Shown one piece after another: positions 60,553-64,000 of a DNA stretch of 64,000 nucleotides. The notes below the pieces were generated by a model that was not told where the DNA came from, did no database searches, and saw only the letters and a program-made list of their open reading frames with translations. The position numbers and the translations under genes were made by a program. The stretch is from contig CAVTNU010000016.1 in the NCBI GenBank assembly GCA_963736175.1, positions 46,604 to 110,603 on the forward strand, read 5' to 3'. The stretch is from Rhodoblastus sp963736175. Its GTDB lineage: Bacteria > Pseudomonadota > Alphaproteobacteria > Rhizobiales > Beijerinckiaceae. Position 1 is the stretch's first letter; each line of letters starts with the position of its first letter.

Positions 60553-61311
60553 CTACAGGCCCTTGGTCATGCCGGCGTCGCAATCGACGATGGCGCCGTG
60601 CATGTTGGCGCCGGCGGCCGAATCGAGAAACTGGACCAGAGCGGCGATTTCGCCGGGCTGCCCGAAGCGGCAAATCTTCTGTTCGGCGAGCATGGTTCGC
60701 CGCGCCTGCGCCTCGCTCAACCCCGTCTCGCTGACCAGCGCTTCGATTCGGGTCTTCAGCCGATCCGTCTCGGTCAGGCCGGGATTGACGGCGTTGACGC
60801 GCACGCCTTCGAGGCGGCCGCGCTCGGCCATCGCCTTGGTGAAATTCATCAGAGCCGAATTGACCGGCCCGCCAATGGTGAATTCGGGATCGGGCGTGCG
60901 TCCGCCAGCGCCGATGATATTGACGACATGGCCGCTTTTGCTGGCGATGAGATGCGGCCAGGCGGCGCGCGTCAGCGCCACCGCGCCAAAGAACTTCAAG
61001 GCGAAGCCGTCGAGAAAATCCTCGTGCGACAAGGACAGGAAATCGCCGCGCTTGGTCGCCCCGGCGCAATTGACGAGCAGATCGAGCCCGCCGAAATCCT
61101 CGATCGCCGCCGCGACGGCTTGTCTGGCCTTCTCGGGCGAGCGCAGGTCGGCGGCGTATGGGCGGATCGCACCGCCCGCATGTTCGGCCAGCGCGTCGAG
61201 CGCGTCGCCGTTGCGCGCCACCGCCAGCACGCGATAGGACTTCGCCGCCAGCGTTTCGGCGATAGCGCGGCCTATGCCTTTGCTCGCGCCCGTAACTATC
61301 GCCCGCCGCAT
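60553..61311 (-). CDS. SDR-family protein lacking the catalytic Tyr-Lys pair
   Basis: The 252-residue Rossmann protein has an intact cofactor motif (TGASKGIGRAIAETL, 7-21) and NCAGATKRGDF, but where YxxxK should be it reads TIGGPVNSALMNFTKA: the Tyr position is Gly and the Lys position Asn. The usual catalytic Ser region reads NIIGAGGRTPDPEF. It may be a different catalytic subgroup or a binding protein. It starts 10 bases after metZ stops and so should share the SAM-controlled transcript. Confidence 0.87.
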   Translation of the reverse strand: MRRAIVTGASKGIGRAIAETLAAKSYRVLAVARNGDALDALAEHAGGAIRPYAADLRSPEKARQAVAAAIEDFGGLDLLVNCAGATKRGDFLSLSHEDFLDGFALKFFGAVALTRAAWPHLIASKSGHVVNIIGAGGRTPDPEFTIGGPVNSALMNFTKAMAERGRLEGVRVNAVNPGLTETDRLKTRIEALVSETGLSEAQARRTMLAEQKICRFGQPGEIAALVQFLDSAAGANMHGAIVDCDAGMTKGL

Positions 61312-61321
61312 CGCGCGCTCC

Positions 61322-62527
61322 TCAAATCGCCGCCAGTCCGCGGCTCAGATCGTCGATCAAATCCTCGGCGTCTTCAAGTCCGACGGATAGACGCAGCATG
61401 CCCTCGCCGATGCCGGCGGCGGCGCGCGCCTGCGGCGTGAGGCGCATATGCGTCGTCGTGGCGGGATGGGTGACGAGGCTCTTGGCGTCGCCAAGATTGT
61501 TGGAAATCTTGATGATCTCGAAGGCGTTGACCATTTTGAACGCGCCCGCCCGACCGCCGGCGACGTCGAAGGCCACCATCGTCGAGCCGCCCTTCATCTG
61601 ACGCCGCGCCAGCTCATATTGCGGATGGTCAGAACGCGAGGGGTAATAGACGCGCTCGATGGCCTTCTGGCCGGCGAGGAAATCGGCGACCTTGGCTGCG
61701 CTGTCCTGCTGCTGCCCGACGCGCAGCGCCAAGGTTTCGAGACCCTTGAGCAGAACCCAGGCGTTGAACGGCGACATCGCCGGGCCGGTCTGGCGCAGAA
61801 AATTGTGGATATGCGCATCGATGAACGTTCGCGAGCCGAGCACCACGCCGCCCATGCAGCGGCCCTGCCCGTCGATATGTTTGGTGGCCGAATAGACGAC
61901 GCAATCGGCGCCCAATTCGAGCGGGCTCTGCATCAAGGGCGTGGCGAAAACATTGTCGACCACGAGGGTCGCGCCGGCGACGTGGGCGATCTTGGCGATC
62001 GCCTCGATGTCGAGCACGCCAAGACCTGGATTGGTCGGGCTTTCAAGGAAACAGGTCTTGGTGTTGGGCCGCATCGCCGCCCGCCACTGTTCGAGATCGA
62101 AGCCGTCGACCAGGGTCGAGGCGACGCCATAGCGCGGCAGCAGATCCTCGACGATGAACAGGCAGGAGCCAAACAAGGCGCGCGAGGCGACGACATGATC
62201 GCCGGCGCGCGTCTGTCCCAGCATCGCGGCGGTGACGGCGGCCATGCCGGTGGCGGTGGCGCGCGCGGCCTCGGCGCCTTCCAGCAGCGCCATCCGCTCC
62301 TCGAACATGGCGACCGTCGGATTGCCGAACCGCGAATATTGGAAGCCCTCGTCGTCGCCGGTGAAGCGCGCCGCCGCCATTTCCGCGCTGTCGTAGACGA
62401 AGCCCTGCGTCAGGAACAAGGCTTCCGAGGTTTCGCCGAAACCCGACCGCATCGTCCCGCCATGCACCATTTTCGTGCGCGGACGCAACGTCTTGGCGTC
62501 GATGGGCTGGCGGGTGTAAGGCGACAT
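61322..62527 (-). CDS. metZ: O-succinylhomoserine sulfhydrylase
   Basis: The 401-residue PLP enzyme makes homocysteine from O-succinylhomoserine and sulfide in methionine synthesis. It has the Cys/Met metabolism enzyme marks: YSRFGNPTVAMFEERMALLEGAE, PLP Lys in YSATKHIDGQGRCMGG, and SLGDAKSLVTHPATTTHM-like NNLGDAKSLVTHPATTTHM. The ribosome site GGGAG (62535-62539) is 7 bases before ATG. A SAM-II riboswitch lies in the leader. It is divergent from the dCTP deaminase gene. Confidence 0.95.
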   Translation of the reverse strand: MSPYTRQPIDAKTLRPRTKMVHGGTMRSGFGETSEALFLTQGFVYDSAEMAAARFTGDDEGFQYSRFGNPTVAMFEERMALLEGAEAARATATGMAAVTAAMLGQTRAGDHVVASRALFGSCLFIVEDLLPRYGVASTLVDGFDLEQWRAAMRPNTKTCFLESPTNPGLGVLDIEAIAKIAHVAGATLVVDNVFATPLMQSPLELGADCVVYSATKHIDGQGRCMGGVVLGSRTFIDAHIHNFLRQTGPAMSPFNAWVLLKGLETLALRVGQQQDSAAKVADFLAGQKAIERVYYPSRSDHPQYELARRQMKGGSTMVAFDVAGGRAGAFKMVNAFEIIKISNNLGDAKSLVTHPATTTHMRLTPQARAAAGIGEGMLRLSVGLEDAEDLIDDLSRGLAAI

Positions 62528-62573
62528 GGCGGGGCTCCCGGAACGGAAAAATGCGGCGAGCGCGTCAAAATAA

Positions 62574-62597
62574 CCGGGATTTTCTGGAAACTCCCGG
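62574..62597 (-). promoter_or_regulatory. Switching hairpin in the metZ leader (anti-sequestering stem, terminator-like)
   Basis: On the metZ strand CCGGGA (62592-62597) pairs with TCCCGG (62574-62579) around a 12-base loop, followed by TTATTTT. The left arm belongs to the 3' strand of the SAM-II pseudoknot. The right arm can instead pair with the identical CCGGGA that includes the metZ ribosome site (62536-62541). Confidence 0.7.
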
Positions 62598-62652
62598 CCT
62601 GTTTAGCGCGTTGCTTTAACGTGGCGGCAAGCCGGCCGGCTCAAATGACCAC
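62592..62652 (-). promoter_or_regulatory. SAM-II riboswitch controlling metZ
   Basis: On the minus strand GTGG-TCATTTGA (P1 5' strand and loop), CCGGCCGGCTTGCC, GCCAC-GTTAAA (P1 3' strand), and CGCGCTAAACA-GGCCGGG (conserved GCTAAA and pseudoknot strand) follow the SAM-II (metA) consensus in order. P1 is GUGG/CCAC; P2 is GCCGGCC with GGCCGG. SAM-II RNAs bind S-adenosylmethionine and reduce methionine-synthesis genes in alphaproteobacteria. Confidence 0.9.
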
Positions 62653-62658
62653 ATGAAC

Positions 62659-62687
62659 TGATTAGCGTTCGGCGCACTTGGCGTCAA
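62659..62687 (-). promoter_or_regulatory. Sigma-70-like promoter of metZ
   Basis: TTGACG (62682-62687) and TAATCA (62659-62664) are separated by 17 bases. The transcript would start near 62652, exactly at the first base of the riboswitch. Confidence 0.7.
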
Positions 62688-62776
62688 TGCGGCAATCCTT
62701 TAGGGGATAAATCAGGAAGCGATCGTTGATCGATCTTCGCGCCGACGGCGCCAAAGCATTTTCAGGAGGCGCCAGG

Positions 62777-63892
62777 GTGAGCGCGCAAGCGGACGAAACG
62801 GACGGGCAAGGCATATTGGCCGCCCATCAGATCGAAGCTTTGGCGCGCCAGGGCGCCATTGTCGCGCCGGAGCCCTTTGTCGCCGGGCAGGTGCAGCCCG
62901 CCAGCCTCGATCTGCGGCTGGGCCGGCGCGCCTGGCGCATGCGGGCGAGCTTTCTGCCGGGCGGACGGCGAACCGTCGCCGAAGCGATCAAGCGTCTCGC
63001 CTTGCACGAAATCGACCTCAGCCAGGGCGCGGTGCTGGAGACCGGCTGCGTCTATGTCGCCGAACTCGCCGAAAGCCTGGCGTTGCCGCCGCATATTTCC
63101 GGCGCCGCCAATCCGAAAAGCTCGACCGGCCGCATCGACGTGTTCACCCGCGTCATCGCCGACCGGGCGGGCGCCTTCGACCAGATCGAAGGCGGCTACC
63201 ACGGGCCGCTGTTCGCCGAAATCTCGCCGCGCACTTTCCCCATTCTCGCCCGCTCCGGCTCACGCCTGTCGCAGATCCGGCTGCGCAACGGCGACGCCAG
63301 GCTCGACGAGGCCGGCCACGCCGCCCTGCACGCCCGCGAAAAGCTGGTTTCGACGGCAAGTCCCTCGTTTCTGGGCGGCGTCGCGGTGTCGGTCGATCTC
63401 GCCGGTTTCGACGAAGCGGGCCTCGTTGGCTACCGGGCCAAGCGCCATACCGGCCTGATCGACGTCGACAAGCTCGCGGCGCATGAAATCGCCGATTTCT
63501 GGGAGCCGGTGTTTTCGCACGGACGCGGCGATCTCGTGCTCGATCCCGGCGAATTCTATATTCTGGCTTCGAAAGAGGCGGTGCGCGTGCCACCCGACCA
63601 CGCCGCCGAAATGACGCCTTTCGACCCGCTGGTCGGCGAGTTCCGCGTCCATTACGCCGGCTTTTTCGATCCCGGCTTCGGCGCGGCGGAAGCCGGCGGC
63701 GCCGGCGCGCGCGCGGTGCTGGAAGTGCGCTCGCACGACGTGCCGTTCATCCTCGAGGACGGCCAGACCGTCGGCCGGCTGGTCTATGAGCGCATGGCGC
63801 AAAAGCCGCGAAGCCTCTATGGCGCCGGCCTCAAATCCAATTATCAGGCGCAGGGCCTCAAACTGTCGAAACATTTTAAGGCGCGCGGTTGA
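62777..63892 (+). CDS. dcd: dCTP deaminase, double-length (two-domain) form
   Basis: The 371-residue protein makes dUTP from dCTP. It is about twice the E. coli length because two DCD/dUTPase-fold halves are joined, usual in Rhizobiales. Marks include VQPASLDLRLGRRAWRM (first half), AANPKSSTGRIDVFTRVIAD, GPLFAEISPRTFPI, and in the second half AGFFDPGFG with VPFILEDGQTVGRLVYERM. GTG 62777 is decided by AGGAGG 7 bases upstream. With dut (48.7 kb) it supplies dUMP. Confidence 0.92.
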   Translation: MSAQADETDGQGILAAHQIEALARQGAIVAPEPFVAGQVQPASLDLRLGRRAWRMRASFLPGGRRTVAEAIKRLALHEIDLSQGAVLETGCVYVAELAESLALPPHISGAANPKSSTGRIDVFTRVIADRAGAFDQIEGGYHGPLFAEISPRTFPILARSGSRLSQIRLRNGDARLDEAGHAALHAREKLVSTASPSFLGGVAVSVDLAGFDEAGLVGYRAKRHTGLIDVDKLAAHEIADFWEPVFSHGRGDLVLDPGEFYILASKEAVRVPPDHAAEMTPFDPLVGEFRVHYAGFFDPGFGAAEAGGAGARAVLEVRSHDVPFILEDGQTVGRLVYERMAQKPRSLYGAGLKSNYQAQGLKLSKHFKARG

Positions 63893-63927
63893 AGCGGCGG
63901 GCGCGCCGGGCTAAAAGCTTTGGGCAA

Positions 63928-63999
63928 GCGGGCGTAGTTCAGTGGCAGAACGACAGCTTCCCAAGCTGTATGTCGTGAGTTCGATTCTCATCGCCCGCT
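63928..63999 (+). tRNA. tRNA-Gly(CCC)
   Basis: Acceptor GCGGGCG pairs with CGCCCGC. The D-loop GTAGTTCAGTGGCAGAAC, the anticodon loop TTCCCAA (CCC) and the T-arm TGAGTTCGATTCTCA complete a 72-base glycine tRNA with U discriminator. It ends one base before the window edge. Confidence 0.96.
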
Positions 64000-64000
64000 C

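Noticed and set aside
62574..62597. Simple transcription terminator in the metZ leader
   Set aside because: The T-run is weak (TTATTTT), and SAM binding would disrupt rather than form it, opposite to the expected repression; kept as a switching hairpin instead.
1..64000. CRISPR arrays, prophage or integrative element covering more than the toxin region
   Set aside because: No regularly spaced repeats, integrase, capsid or tRNA-end duplication was found; the tRNA-Gly genes show no attachment-site copy nearby.

Overview
The window is GC-rich, densely coding chromosomal DNA from an alphaproteobacterium. It most likely belongs to the Rhizobiales (Hyphomicrobiales), in or near the Beijerinckiaceae/Methylocystaceae. 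The order-level evidence is the cysQ-like / DUF4170 / waaA / lpxK lipid A cluster, a double-length dCTP deaminase divergent from metZ, a SAM-II riboswitch, the ubiE-ubiB-coaBC-dut run opposite mutM, a DUF6101 protein and FNR/FixK-type boxes. The genus cannot be fixed from the sequence. Nearly everything is housekeeping or biosynthetic. The only clearly foreign stretch is about 6.6-9.7 kb.

Layout. 0-6.5 kb: end of a periplasmic glucan gene, cutA-hemH, a tandem protease-inhibitor-domain protein, anaerobic haem synthesis (hemN behind an FNR/FixK box), a TPR protein, rpmJ, a YqaA-type membrane protein and dsbB. 6.6-9.7 kb: a polymorphic toxin gene with a C-terminal restriction-endonuclease-fold domain, broken by an in-frame amber codon, and its immunity gene, split by an IS5-family element. 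9.7-15.3 kb: a thioesterase, a methyltransferase, the divergent UDP-glucose dehydrogenase / UDP-xylose synthase pair, a VanZ-like protein and a secreted phosphoesterase. 15.3-19.4 kb: a MacA-MacB-type exporter with a small secreted protein. 19.4-24 kb: tRNA-Gly(GCC), a lytic transglycosylase, leuD, a zincin and leuC. 24-31 kb: VOC protein, glutathione transferase, rlmN, hisS, a MarR regulator divergent from an aromatic aldehyde dehydrogenase, and a GNAT enzyme. 31-36 kb: the lipid A/Kdo cluster. 36-46 kb: ubiA, rnhA-thrB, a second UbiA-superfamily enzyme, an EamA transporter, rsmB, a heparinase-like protein and purH. 46-53 kb: rpsT, enoyl-CoA hydratase, cysK, dut, coaBC, ubiB, ubiE and divergent mutM. 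53-60.5 kb: a zinc peptidase, a GST, a coniferyl-aldehyde-type dehydrogenase and a purU-phhB-folP-folK-dienelactone hydrolase run. 60.5-64 kb: SDR and metZ behind a SAM-II riboswitch, the dCTP deaminase and tRNA-Gly(CCC).

The genes group by purpose: haem (hemH, hemN), ubiquinone (ubiA, ubiB, ubiE), lipid A/Kdo (lpxK, waaA), sulfur amino acids (cysK, metZ), leucine (leuC, leuD), one-carbon/folate (purU, folP, folK, purH) and nucleotide-sugar supply (ugd, uxs).

The two most interesting signals are the doubly damaged toxin-immunity cassette, and the metZ leader. In that leader a SAM-II riboswitch strand repeats the 7-base Shine-Dalgarno region of metZ, which suggests a three-way switching mechanism. 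No CRISPR array, prophage or rRNA operon was seen.
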